Positions 7,388 to 16,244 of a DNA stretch of 64,000 bases are shown in pieces (the first letter of the stretch is position 1; each line of letters begins with the position of its first letter). The stretch spans positions 372,001 to 436,000 of the forward strand of contig CAVZSF010000005.1 of NCBI GenBank assembly GCA_963777895.1. Reading direction: 5' to 3'. The stretch comes from UBA2241 sp963777895 (lineage in GTDB: Bacteria; Actinomycetota; Thermoleophilia; UBA2241). The notes beneath the pieces are model-generated. The model searched no databases, was not told the origin of the DNA, and saw only the letters and a program-made list of their open reading frames with translations. A program made the position numbers and the translations under genes.

Positions 7388-7457
7388 GCGCGTGGCGGCA
7401 GGGCTCTGCCGGCACGCCGGGGGAGCGACGGGGTGCGGGCGCGCCGTGGAGGACGCC

Positions 7458-8021
7458 ATGCGACTTGATAGGGACGAGATCGCCGCTCTCACGGAGGAGT
7501 ACGGCGGCGCCTGGGGCATCGATCACAGCCGCCGACTGTTGCACCTCGTGACGCTCATCCGAGACGACCGGGCCTACGACGACGAGGTCGTCTGGCTGGC
7601 GGCCCACCTGCACGATTGGGGCGGCTACTCGCAGTGGGCCCAGCCCGGAGTCGACCACGCCGTCAGATCCGCCGAGGTCGCGGCCGGTTTCTTGCGCCAG
7701 CGAGGCTATCCAGCGGCGCGACTCACCCTGGTGCTTGAGGCCATCCGCACGCATCACTCAGGTGGTCCGGACCGCTCGGTCGAGGCCGAGCTCCTGAGCG
7801 ACGCCGATGCGCTCGACTTCCTGGGCAGTGTCGGTGTGCTCCGCATGTTCGCCATGTCGGCGCGCGACCTGCGCAAGGGCTACGAGGCAGCCAGAAGGCG
7901 CAGAGCGGAGTTGCCGGGACTCCTTTGTCTGCAGGGATCGAAGCAGTTGGCCGAGGTGAGACTGAAGGAGATGGACGAGGTGCTTGCGGCCTTCGAGCGC
8001 GACAGCTTCGGCCTCTTCTAG
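7458..8021 (+). CDS. HD-domain metal-dependent phosphohydrolase
   Basis: 187 residues from ATG 7458 with GGAGG six bases before it. The metal-binding pattern is visible: His in GIDHSRRLLHLVTLI, the HD pair in LAAHLHDWGGYSQW (about residues 50-63), His in IRTHHSGG, and the late Asp in LLSDADALDFLG. This is the classic H...HD...H...D set of small HD hydrolases that act on nucleotides or phosphorylated metabolites. The substrate is unknown. A separate GNAT gene follows after about 40 nt on the same strand. Confidence 0.8.
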   Translation: MRLDRDEIAALTEEYGGAWGIDHSRRLLHLVTLIRDDRAYDDEVVWLAAHLHDWGGYSQWAQPGVDHAVRSAEVAAGFLRQRGYPAARLTLVLEAIRTHHSGGPDRSVEAELLSDADALDFLGSVGVLRMFAMSARDLRKGYEAARRRRAELPGLLCLQGSKQLAEVRLKEMDEVLAAFERDSFGLF

Positions 8022-8062
8022 GGACGACGGACTGCAGAAGGCGTCCTGCTACAGTAGGCCCC

Positions 8063-9136
8063 GTGCAGATCATCCCGGCGACGACCGATCACTTCGAGGC
8101 GATCCTCGCGCTGAACGAGGAGTTCGTCCACGTTCTGGCTCCCCTTTCTCGGGAGCGCCTGGAGCTGCTCGACTCACTGGCCTCGTACCATCGGGTGGCG
8201 ATCGACCAGGACGGAGTCGCCGGCTTCGTGCTGGCGTTCGGGTCCGACGTCGACCACGACAGCGTCAACTTCCGCTGGTTCGCGGAACGCTTCCCCAGCT
8301 TCCTGTACGTCGACCGCGTCGTCGTGTCGGCGCATCACCAAGGCTCCGGCGTCGGCAGCCTGCTCTACCACGACCTGTTCGCATTTGCGCGTCGCGCAGG
8401 CTACGAGCAGGTCACGTGCGAGATCGACGCAGAGCCGCCGAACCCGAGGTCCGAGCGGTTCCACGAGCGGTTCGGGTTCTGCGAGGTAGGCAGTCAGCGA
8501 GTCGAGTACTTCGTCGGAAAGCCGAAGCGTGTGTCCCTGCGTTCCGCCCCCGTGTCCGCAGCGGAGCATCGTGATCAGGCCGTCCTCGCACCCGCGGCCG
8601 ACAATCGTGATGCGCTGCCGCAGGATCGCGGATCGGGACACGTCAAGACCGTCGAGCTGTTGACACCGACGCCCGCCGACTTGGCCTGTCTGCTGGCTGG
8701 ACAGAAGCGCATTGGCCGCTATGAGATCGTCGACGGCGCCCTGCCCCCTGAGTTCATCTTGCAGGCCGCTCTGGACGTGGTTGACGACGACGAGGCGCTC
8801 CGATGGCTCGCTCCGGATCTCTTCGTCTCCGTGGAGGAAGGTCTCGTCGTGGGCTCCGGCGGGTTCAAAGGCCGCCCGAAGGATGGGGCGGTCGAGATCG
8901 GGTACGGCGTCGCGCCCTCAGCTCGAGGACAGGGGTTCGCCACCCGGGCCGTGCAACTGTTGGTGCGGCGGGCGTTCGAGGCGCCCGGCATCACCCGCGT
9001 CTGCGCCGAGACGGCCGTCGTCAATCTGCCGTCGCGCCGGGTCGTCGAGAAGGCGGGCTTCTCTCATATCGGCCGGCGTGACACCGCCGACGACGGCACC
9101 GTCGACTGCTGGGTTCGCGAGCGGCACGATGTGTGA
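8063..9136 (+). CDS. Protein with two GNAT acetyltransferase domains
   Basis: 357 residues from GTG 8063. The first domain (about 1-160) starts IIPATTDHFEAILALNEEF and has the acetyl-CoA motif HHQGSGVGSLLYHDL followed by the FHERFGFCEVGSQ strand. A Pro/Ala/Asp-rich linker (about 165-195) leads to a second, distinct GNAT domain: GYGVAPSARGQGFATRAVQL then RRVVEKAGFSHIGRR. GNAT domains transfer acetyl groups from acetyl-CoA to amines. The second domain resembles RimJ/RimL-type acetyltransferases. The linker is of lower quality than the flanks, so two separate genes joined by a local frame change are possible. Confidence 0.75.
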   Translation: MQIIPATTDHFEAILALNEEFVHVLAPLSRERLELLDSLASYHRVAIDQDGVAGFVLAFGSDVDHDSVNFRWFAERFPSFLYVDRVVVSAHHQGSGVGSLLYHDLFAFARRAGYEQVTCEIDAEPPNPRSERFHERFGFCEVGSQRVEYFVGKPKRVSLRSAPVSAAEHRDQAVLAPAADNRDALPQDRGSGHVKTVELLTPTPADLACLLAGQKRIGRYEIVDGALPPEFILQAALDVVDDDEALRWLAPDLFVSVEEGLVVGSGGFKGRPKDGAVEIGYGVAPSARGQGFATRAVQLLVRRAFEAPGITRVCAETAVVNLPSRRVVEKAGFSHIGRRDTADDGTVDCWVRERHDV

Positions 9137-9163
9137 CCCCTCTGCGGAAGATGAGCACCGGGT

Positions 9164-9881
9164 GTGACCACCGACCTGAACCGCTTCGACGACGAGCTCT
9201 TCTGGTCGACGCCTGACGCCGGCCTCGACCGGCCGGTCATCGGCATCATCGCGGCTTCCGGCGGAACGCTCATGTTCGACGCCTGCAGTTCGCACAGGCA
9301 TGCGGTCGAGCTGAAGCAGGCGCTGGGCGCTCGCGGCCTCCGGCCTCCCGACTACGCGGTCATCTCCCACAGCCATGCCGATCACTGGTTCGGACTCGTC
9401 GACTTCGAGACCGTGTCGGTGTGCTCGCGAGCCTGCCAGGCGGCGACGAAGGCGATGACGACGCTGGACTGGAGCCACGACGGCTATCGCAGACTGGTCG
9501 ATGACGGGCAGGGGCAACGCCTTTCTCGCGGACATCCTCGATAAGGAATACGGCAGCGACCGGGAGCGCATACCGCTGAAGAGCCCAGACGTGGGCATTC
9601 ATGGCGAGCTCACGATCGATCTCGGCAGCGTCGTCGTGGAAGTCCGCGAGATCGCGAGCAGCCACTCCGGCGACGCCGTCATCCTCTCCGTTCCCACGAA
9701 GAAGCTCGTCTTCCTGGGCGATGTCCTGTATCTGCGCGAGAACAGTGCGGAGGAGCTTCACGACCTCCTGGCCGTGCTGGCCGGTCTCGATGCAGACTGG
9801 TTCATCGACTCGCACGTCGACGCAGTCCTCACCAGGGAGCAGGTCGAGGCCCACCTCAGGGACTACGTGAAGGGTCTGTAG
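9164..9881 (+). CDS. Metallo-beta-lactamase-fold hydrolase (one frame change inside)
   Basis: The first part runs from GTG 9164 and contains the MBL zinc motif in VISHSHADHWFGLVDF (H-x-H-x-D-H). Near 9500-9515 the frame changes: VDDGQG continues as NAFLADILDKEYG in the next frame and runs to TAG at 9881. The second part carries the other MBL ligands: SSHSGDAVILSV, KKLVFLGDVLY and FIDSHVDAVLT. Together they make about 239 residues, a normal length. The enzyme would hydrolyse an ester, thioester or lactam-like bond in the cytoplasm; the substrate is unknown. All motifs survive on both sides, so a consensus indel is more likely than decay. Confidence 0.72.
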
Positions 9882-9918
9882 CGCCCGCCGGTTGGCCGCG
9901 GGAGGCCGCCATAGGTCG

Positions 9919-9956
9919 GCAAAGGGGCGGCAGCCGTCAGGCTGCCGCCCCTTTGC
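9919..9956. terminator. Perfect 17-bp hairpin between convergent genes
   Basis: Arms 9919-9935 and 9940-9956 are exact reverse complements around a GTCA loop, with A- and T-tracts within the arms. It separates the convergent MBL and phosphatase genes. Confidence 0.85.
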
Positions 9957-9978
9957 GACGCGGTCTTCTTCGACTCGC

Positions 9979-11412
9979 CTAGAACTGGTAGGTCACGACG
10001 TCGAAGGTCTGCCCCAGCGAGTTGGTCGGTGTGACCGTCACCTGCGTCCCGCTGACCTTCACAAGCACGAAGCTGAAGACCTGCGCGGGTGAGGTCGGCA
10101 CGGGCGCTGATCCGCCGGCGCTTCCCTTGCTCTTGGAGTAGCTCCAGCCGATGCTGTACGCATCGAACTTGCTGCTCTTGTTGATCGGTTCGAGCGGTGC
10201 GCCGCCGCCTCCCACCACGTACGAGACGAACGTCTCGTTCCGCTGTGGGAAGTTGCGCTCGTAGATGTGGGCGTGGCCGTTGAACACGAACTGCACGCCG
10301 TATTGCGACAGCAGGTTCGCGAGACTGCGCGGGCCGTGCAGGTACGTGTCCGTGGTCTCCGTGTTGTTGTCGGAGTACATCGGGAAGTGGAAGACCGCGA
10401 ACTTGATCCGCGTCGGGTGCGTCGCGAGGTCGTTCGCGAGCCACTGGTACTCGGGAGACGACGTGGTCCAGTGGGCGTTGTAGTCGTCCGAGTAGAGCGT
10501 CCCCGTCCCCGTGTTCGAGTTCGCCCAGGCCGCGGTGAGGACGTAGATGCGAGCCTGACCGACGGTGAAGGCATACCAGACAGACGGGTAGTTGGCGGGG
10601 TTCGTGCCGGGCACGTTGTACGCGTCGTACTGGGACACCCCGCCTGACAGCATCGGGGCCGTGGGCTGCGGCCAGATGTTCAGGAAGGTCGCGTTCAGGC
10701 CGTGGTTGCCCGTCGCCGCGAACATCGGGATGCCGTCGCCGATGTTCTTGTAGAACGCCGCAGCGAACACGCCGGAGATCTCGGGGCCGGTCTGGTACAG
10801 ATCGCCGTAGTTGGTCTGACTGCCGCCCTGGTAGCCGGTGTCTCCGGCGCTGACCGCGAACGTGGCGCCGCTGGCCGCGATCTGCGCGTCGAGGTTCGCC
10901 TGGTCGGGGTTGGCGCCGGTCGCGTCGGTCGCTCCCCAATCGCCGAACACGGCGAACGAGAAGGGCGTGTTGTCGCCCGGCAGCGGTGGCGTTGTGAACG
11001 TCGGTGACACGTCCGTTCCCAGCAGGTCCAGCGACGGATTCGTCAAGCCCACGCGGTAGGCGTAGACGGTGTTCGGCAGCAGGCCGGTGATCTTGGCCTT
11101 CCATTGATACTCGGCGACGCCGTTCACCGTGATCGAGGTCTTGCTGGCATTGACCAGGTGCGCCGTCACGTCTTCGAAGCCGACCTGACCGTAGGAGGCG
11201 AGCGCGGTCGTCTGGCTTTGGTCGGTGGCCCAGTTGATCGTCGCGTTGTCGGTGGTGCCGGCGCCGACGACGTCGGTGAGGTAGGGGTATCGGGTGAGCT
11301 GGAGCTCGCTGGCCGATGCGGTCGAGGCGAATGCGGCTACCAGTCCCACGACCGCGAGCGCGGTGATCAGCACCGCCAGCAATCTGGCGGTCGTCTGGCG
11401 ATGCGTCGTCAT
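9979..11412 (-). CDS. Secreted metallophosphoesterase with purple-acid-phosphatase N-terminal domain
   Basis: 477 residues. Residues 1-35 form a Sec signal peptide (TTARLLAVLITALAVVGLVA ... STASA). Residues about 36-140 are a fibronectin-III-like domain (RYPYLTDVVGAGTTDNATIN) typical of purple acid phosphatases. The catalytic domain follows with all metal motifs: FAVFGDWGATD, VSAGDTGYQGG, ATGNHGLNATF, KFAVFHFPMYSD and FVFNGHAHIYERN. The enzyme hydrolyses phosphomonoesters outside the cell with a di-iron or mixed-metal centre. A beta-rich C-terminal segment ends VTPTNSLGQTFDVVTYQF. It is monocistronic and followed by the strong terminator. Confidence 0.9.
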   Translation of the reverse strand: MTTHRQTTARLLAVLITALAVVGLVAAFASTASASELQLTRYPYLTDVVGAGTTDNATINWATDQSQTTALASYGQVGFEDVTAHLVNASKTSITVNGVAEYQWKAKITGLLPNTVYAYRVGLTNPSLDLLGTDVSPTFTTPPLPGDNTPFSFAVFGDWGATDATGANPDQANLDAQIAASGATFAVSAGDTGYQGGSQTNYGDLYQTGPEISGVFAAAFYKNIGDGIPMFAATGNHGLNATFLNIWPQPTAPMLSGGVSQYDAYNVPGTNPANYPSVWYAFTVGQARIYVLTAAWANSNTGTGTLYSDDYNAHWTTSSPEYQWLANDLATHPTRIKFAVFHFPMYSDNNTETTDTYLHGPRSLANLLSQYGVQFVFNGHAHIYERNFPQRNETFVSYVVGGGGAPLEPINKSSKFDAYSIGWSYSKSKGSAGGSAPVPTSPAQVFSFVLVKVSGTQVTVTPTNSLGQTFDVVTYQF

Positions 11413-11662
11413 GTCCCTCTCCTCTTGATATATGAGCCATCCGACGCGCGTGGAGCACGGCTCGCGATGTGGACGGCCCCGTCCTCACATGGTTTGCCGA
11501 GGGTGTCCCCCGGTCCCGGGGCGACCTACGCCGTTCACAGAGCTTCGTGGTGCCGGCGCGCGGCGCGTGAGATCACGTAGCGGCCTGCTGCTCCGCGCGG
11601 GGACGGATCACGTGCGGTGAAACAGAGATACCGTGATGTTTGCGGGGATAGTTGGTTTCGGC

Positions 11663-12807
11663 ATGGCCGTACAGCCGCAGACCGAGGTCGACATCGAGTT
11701 TCGCCGGCGTGACGAAGCGCTTCGGGTCGATCGCGGCCGTCGACGCGGTGGACCTCAAGGTCGGCAAGGGCGAGTTCCTCTCCCTGCTGGGGCCGTCCGG
11801 CTGCGGCAAGACGACGTCGCTGCGGCTCGATGGCCGGCTTCGAGCAGCCGGACGAGGGTGAGATCCTCATCGGCGGGGTCAACGCGGTCGGCATCCCCCC
11901 GTACCGGCGCGACGTCAACACCGTGTTCCAGAGCTACGCGCTCTTCCCCCACATGTCGCGTCCTCGACAATGTGGCGTACGGGCTGAAGCAGCGCGGCGT
12001 CGCCAAGTCCGAGCGCCACGCCCGCGCCCGCGAGGCGCTCGAGCTGGTGCAGCTCACGGGACGCGAGAAGCACCGTCCCTCGATGCTCTCCGGCGGCCAG
12101 CAGCAGCGCGTGGCCCTGGCGCAGAGCCCTGGTGATGAGACCCGCGCGTCCTTCTGCTGGACGAACCGCTCGGGGCGCTCGACCAGAAGCTCCGCAAGGA
12201 GATGCAGGTCGAGCTCAAGCGCATCCAGGAGACAGGTCGGCATCACGTTCGTCTACGTGACGCACGACCAGGAGGAGGCGCTCTCCATGTCGGACCGCGT
12301 GGCGGTGATGTCGAGCGGCCACATCGAGCAGCTCGACGAGCCTCGCGCGATCTACGACCGGCCGCTCACCCCGTTCGTGGCGGAGTTCATCGGCGAGATG
12401 AACTTCTTCGACGGCGAGGTGACGGCGTCGGACGAACGGGACCTTCACGCGTGGACGTCGGATCGGGGGTCGTGGTGCAGCGGCCGCGGCCAGGCCCGCG
12501 ACGGGGACCGCGTCACGGTCGGCGTCCGTTCCGAGCGGATGATCGCGCCTCGCCGGCGTCGCCGGTCCTGCCGTCAACTCCGCGGCGGCCGAGGTGATCA
12601 CCAAGATGTATCTCGGGGACCAGATCCAGATCGTCGCCCGTCTCATCAACGGGTCGAACGTGGTGGTGCGCGAGCAGCGCGCCACGGCAGACCCGGCGCT
12701 CGACACCATCCACCCCGCCGACCGGATCACCGTCAGCTGGGACGAGACCGCGCCCCACGTCATGGACGCGCGGCGCCACCGCCGCGAGGTCGAAGGAGGA
12801 TCCATGA
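11663..12807 (+). pseudogene. potA: Spermidine/putrescine ABC transporter ATPase PotA, broken by many frame changes
   Basis: The three frames are used in turn. ATG 11663 gives MAVQPQTEVDIEF; the next frame gives AGVTKRFGSIAAVDAVDL and Walker A LLGPSGCGKTTSLRL. The next gives MAGFEQPDEGEILIGGVNAV and QSYALFPHM (Q-loop). The next gives VLDNVAYGLKQRGVAK and SMLSGGQQQRVALAQ (signature). The next gives VLLLDEPLGALDQKLRKEMQ (Walker B). The next gives ITFVYVTHDQEEALSMSDRV (H-loop), and the last a TOBE-like end MYLGDQIQIVARLING. At least seven single-base changes are needed. Every catalytic motif is intact, so assembly errors in a functional gene are as plausible as a pseudogene. The gene would energise polyamine import. 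It ends by ATGA overlap with potD. Confidence 0.8.
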
Positions 12808-14059
12808 CCGATCCCCGCAACGACGATATGAACATCCTGGTCCCGGTCGAGGCGAAGCCGCGACTCGACTACCTGCACCGCGACGGTCGAGTCCGCCGCG
12901 GGCTTTCGCATCACCCGCCGCCAGGCTCTCGGATTGGGGGGCATGGCTCTGCTGCGCGCCTTCGCTGGCGGCCTGCGGCGCAAGCACGACGACGAGCAAT
13001 CCCGCGCCGGCCGGCTCGGCCTCGACCGCGAACCCGTTGGCGGGCAAGGCCCTCGAGAACAAGCTCCAGATCTACAACTGGTCCCAGTACGACGCCCCGT
13101 CCACCTACACAGAAGTTCGAGCACCTGCCGGCGGAGAAGGCCGCGGGCCTGAACATCAACGAGACCTACTACTCGAGCAACGACGAGCTTCTGGCGAAGC
13201 TCAACGCGGGCGCCGGCGGCTACGACATCATCGTGCCGAGCCAGAACGCCGTGGCCCAGCTGATCCAGCAGGGCAAGCTGATGGCGCTGGACGAGTCGCT
13301 TCTGCCCAACCTCAAGTACCTGGACCCGAAGTTCCTCAAGCCCTCGTACGACCCGACCGGGCAGTACCACGTGATCAAGGACTACGGGATCACGATGTTC
13401 TTCTACAACAACAAGATCATCACTGAGCAGCCCAAGACGATGAAGGACTTCTACGACCTCCTCAACAAGTACGTGAGCAAGGGTCGCACCAACATCCTCG
13501 ACGGGGCCGAGGAGGTCGTGCCCGCTGGCGCTGATGGCGCTGGGGCTCGATCCCAACACGAGCGACTCGGCCGTCCTCGACCAGGCCCGCACCTTCCTGC
13601 TCTCCGTCCGCAAGGGCGTCACGACCATCAGCTCGTTCGGCTACATCAACGACGGGATCGCCGGCAAGATCATCCTGGGGCAGGGCTGGAACGGCGACGT
13701 CCGGAGGATCGTCGACGGACGCAAGGCCCAGGGCGACATCACGGCCGTTATCCCGACGGAAGCAATCGGAGATCTGGGCGGACAACTGGTGCGTCCCGGC
13801 CGACGCTCCGCATCCGGTGGCGGCCCACGCCTGGATCAACTGGCTGCTCACGCCGAGCACCGCGGTCGCCGAGATGAACTATCACAACTACCCGATCCCC
13901 ATCCCGGACGCCCTGAGCCAGGTCCCGGCGGAGCTGAGGGACGACCCGCTCTTCAACGTGCCCGCGCAGTACACCGACAACTACAAGTACATCCTCAACG
14001 TGAGCCCACAGGTCGTGCAGGACCGGACGAAGATCTACACGGAGTTCAAGGCCGCCTGA
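12804..14059 (+). pseudogene. potD: Spermidine/putrescine-binding lipoprotein PotD, frame-broken
   Basis: AGGAGG precedes ATG 12804. The N-terminal part hops frames. One frame carries a Tat-like stretch (ITRRQALGLGGMALL). The next carries SLAACGASTTTSNPAPAG, a lipobox with Cys. Then the mature domain follows: ENKLQIYNWSQYD, LNINETYYSSNDELLAKLNA, YDIIVPSQNAVAQLIQQGKL, YHVIKDYGITMFFYNNKII, then in other frames MALGLDPNTSDSAVLDQA and WINWLLTPSTAVAEMNYH to TGA 14059. These are hallmarks of PotD/PotF-type binding proteins. At least five frame changes are needed. It would present polyamine to PotB/PotC outside the membrane. The gene ends by TGATG overlap with potB. Confidence 0.8.
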
Positions 14060-14944
14060 TGAGCGCGACCAAGGCAGAGTTGTTGCCGGTCGCTGCGGCG
14101 CCATCGCGCAGAGGCCGGTCGTTCAAGCCGCGCTACCCGCCGTGGCTGGTCCTGCCCTCCATGGTGTACTACGTCGTCTTCTTCCTCGGGGCGATGGCCA
14201 TCCTGGTGGCGTTCTCTCTCGCGACGCAGACCGGGTTCGGGCAGATCAGCTACGGTTTCAGCTTCGCCCAGTTCAAGGCTGGTGCTCGACCCTCTCTATC
14301 TGTCCATCTTCGTGCGGACGATGGTGATGGCGTTCCTGGGTACGGCGCTCACCGTCGCGGTCGGGTATCCGGTGGCCTACTGGATGGCGCGCTATCTCAG
14401 CACGTACAAGATGCTCGCCCTGCTCCTGATCGTGGTCCCGTTCTGGACCTCCTTCCTGATCAGGACCTACGCCTTGAAGATCATCCTCGACCCCCAGGGC
14501 TACCTGGCGACCGACCTCGGCATCAACATCATGTACACGAAGTACGCGGTGGGAGTGGGCCTCGTCTACAACTACCTGCCGCTGTTCATCCTGCCCGTGT
14601 TCGCGACGCTGGAGCGGATGGACTGGACCCTCGTCGAGGCGGCGACCGACCTCGGCGCGTCGCCGCTCAAGGCGTTCCGGCAGATCACGCTTCCGCTCAC
14701 CCTGCCGGGCGTCGTGACGGGGGGCCTGCTCGTCCTCATCCCGATGACGGGCGAGTACATCATCCCGAACATCCTCGGCGGCGGGAAGTACGAGTTCGTG
14801 GGCAACCTCATCGGCGATCAGTTCAACGAGGCGCAGAACCAGCCGTTCGGGTCGGCCTTGGCGATCTCGCTGATGGTGGCGCTCTCCGTGCTCGTCGCCG
14901 CCTACATCTTCTTCGCGGGCAGAGAGGAACGCTTCGGTGCGTAG
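14059..14944 (+). CDS. potB: Spermidine/putrescine ABC permease PotB (one frame change)
   Basis: ATG 14059 overlaps the potD stop. Frame one gives the N-terminus and first membrane helix (PPWLVLPSMVYYVVFFLGAM) as far as FSFAQFKAG near 14275. The next frame continues LDPLYLSIFVRTMVMAFLG through five more helices to TAG 14944. The permease coupling loop (EAA motif) is seen as LVEAATDLGASPLKAFRQI, followed by PLTLPGVVTGGLLVLIP. About 295 residues with one base corrected, normal for PotB. It forms the inner-membrane channel with PotC. Confidence 0.82.
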
Positions 14945-15861
14945 GGTCCCGAAGAGCCAAGCTCGGCTTCACCGTGTGGGCGGCGATCACGTTCGTCTTC
15001 CTGTATCTGCCGATCGCTCGTGATGGTCGCGTTCGCGTTCAACAAGCCCTCGGCTGCGGCGGCGAAGGCCTTTCCCGGAGCCAAGCTCGAGCGCGCTCTC
15101 GCCCGAGCAGGTGGGCAACGTCTCCGTCTGGAACGGGTTCACTCACGGCTGGTTCTCCGTCGGGCTCCACGACCAGACCTACATCCCGGCGATCGTCACC
15201 AGCCTGGAGATCGCCTTCGCCGCGGCGCTCATCGCGACGGTCCTGGGGCTGTGTGCGGCGCTCGCCCTCGCCCGCATGAAGCGGCGCTGGCGAGCGCCGT
15301 TCGACGTGCTCGTCTACCTGACCCTCGTCGTGCCGGAGATCGTCATCGCCGTGGCGTCCCTCATCTTCTTCGTGCAGGCGCACAACTACGTGCCCGCCTT
15401 CCCCGGCCTGGGGAGGGGCACGATCCTCATCGGTCAGGTGGTGTTCAACGCCTCCCTCTCGATGCTCATCATCCGCGCCCGCTTCGTCGGGATGGGGGAC
15501 ACGCTGGAGGAAGCCTGCCTACGATCTGGGATCCAGCCCGCTCTCGACGTTCCGGCAGGTGACCCTGCCCAGACTCATGCCGGCCATCATCGCCGCGGGG
15601 CTGCTGTCGTTCACGTTCTCGTTCGACGACTACATCGTCCCGGCGTTCACCAACGGGACCGTCAACACCTGGCCCATCGTCCTCTACTCGGCCGTTCGCT
15701 TCGGGATCACGCCCGCCGTGAACGCCTTGGCCACCTTGATGCTGGTCGCCAACGTCGTGCTCATCGCCGTGACGGCGCTGATCCTTCGGCGTTCGCGGGT
15801 CCGCGTCGGACCCGGCCAGGAGGAGGCCAAGGGCTTGGGCGGAGCGCTGGGACTCGGCTAG
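14937..15861 (+). pseudogene. potC: Spermidine/putrescine ABC permease PotC, frame-broken
   Basis: GTG 14937 overlaps the end of potB. Successive frames give KLGFTVWAAITFVFLYLPI (helix 1), MVAFAFNKPSAAAAKAFPG, then WNGFTHGWFSVGLHDQTYIP with helices 2-4, then after about 15540 MTLPRLMPAIIAAGLLSFTF, DDYIVPAFTNGTVNTWPI and the last helix. The EAA-type loop (GDTLEEAC... then FRQVTLPRLMP across the break) is split by a frame change. At least four changes are needed. Reconstructed length about 308 residues. Last gene of the polyamine operon, on the evidence of spacing. Confidence 0.78.
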
Positions 15862-16244
15862 ATCGGCGCGGCGCGGGAGTTCAGCGCGCGGCGGGAGGTC
15901 AGCGCGCCGCGGGAGATCAGCGCGCCGCTCTCGGGCCCCCCGACACGGCGACTCAGCGGTCACAGTGCGTTGCCGGGGCCGGCGACTCGTGTCACCGCGC
16001 GTTGCCGGGACCGGCGACTCGTGTCGTTGATCCGGGGGCGGGACGCATTGACCGTGCGTCATCCCGGGTGTAGTACGGTCGAAGATGAGGCGGACGGAGC
16101 CCGTAGTTGCTGTCAGTCGGGACGCTGTGATCCTGCGGCGTACGTTCTGCCACCTGACGACCCGACGGGGAGCGACTGGTGAGACCGGCCTCGAAGGCCG
16201 GTCTCGGCGTCTTCGTGCGGGGCCGCGCGAGCTGGAGGAGATCC
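15862..16244. other. 383-nt non-coding region with two sets of short direct repeats
   Basis: No convincing gene on either strand. At 15870-15930 a unit close to 'tcagcgcgccgcgggaga' occurs about three times. At 15967-15993 and 15999-16025 a 27-nt unit (starting gcgttgccggg, ending cgactcgtgtc) is repeated with one mismatch and a 32-nt period. The region carries leader sequence for the FG-GAP gene, including the hairpin at 16181-16205. Confidence 0.55.
16181..16205 (+). terminator. 11-bp hairpin in the FG-GAP gene leader
   Basis: GAGACCGGCCT (16181-16191) pairs perfectly with AGGCCGGTCTC (16195-16205) around loop CGA, about 40 nt before the FG-GAP start codon. There is no U-tract right after it, so it could be an attenuator or stabilising leader structure rather than a classic terminator. 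Confidence 0.4.

Noticed and set aside
9863..11488. Long open frame on the minus strand overlapping the phosphatase in another frame
   Set aside because: Arg/His/Gln-rich translation without domains; the phosphatase frame has all catalytic motifs. High-GC shadow.
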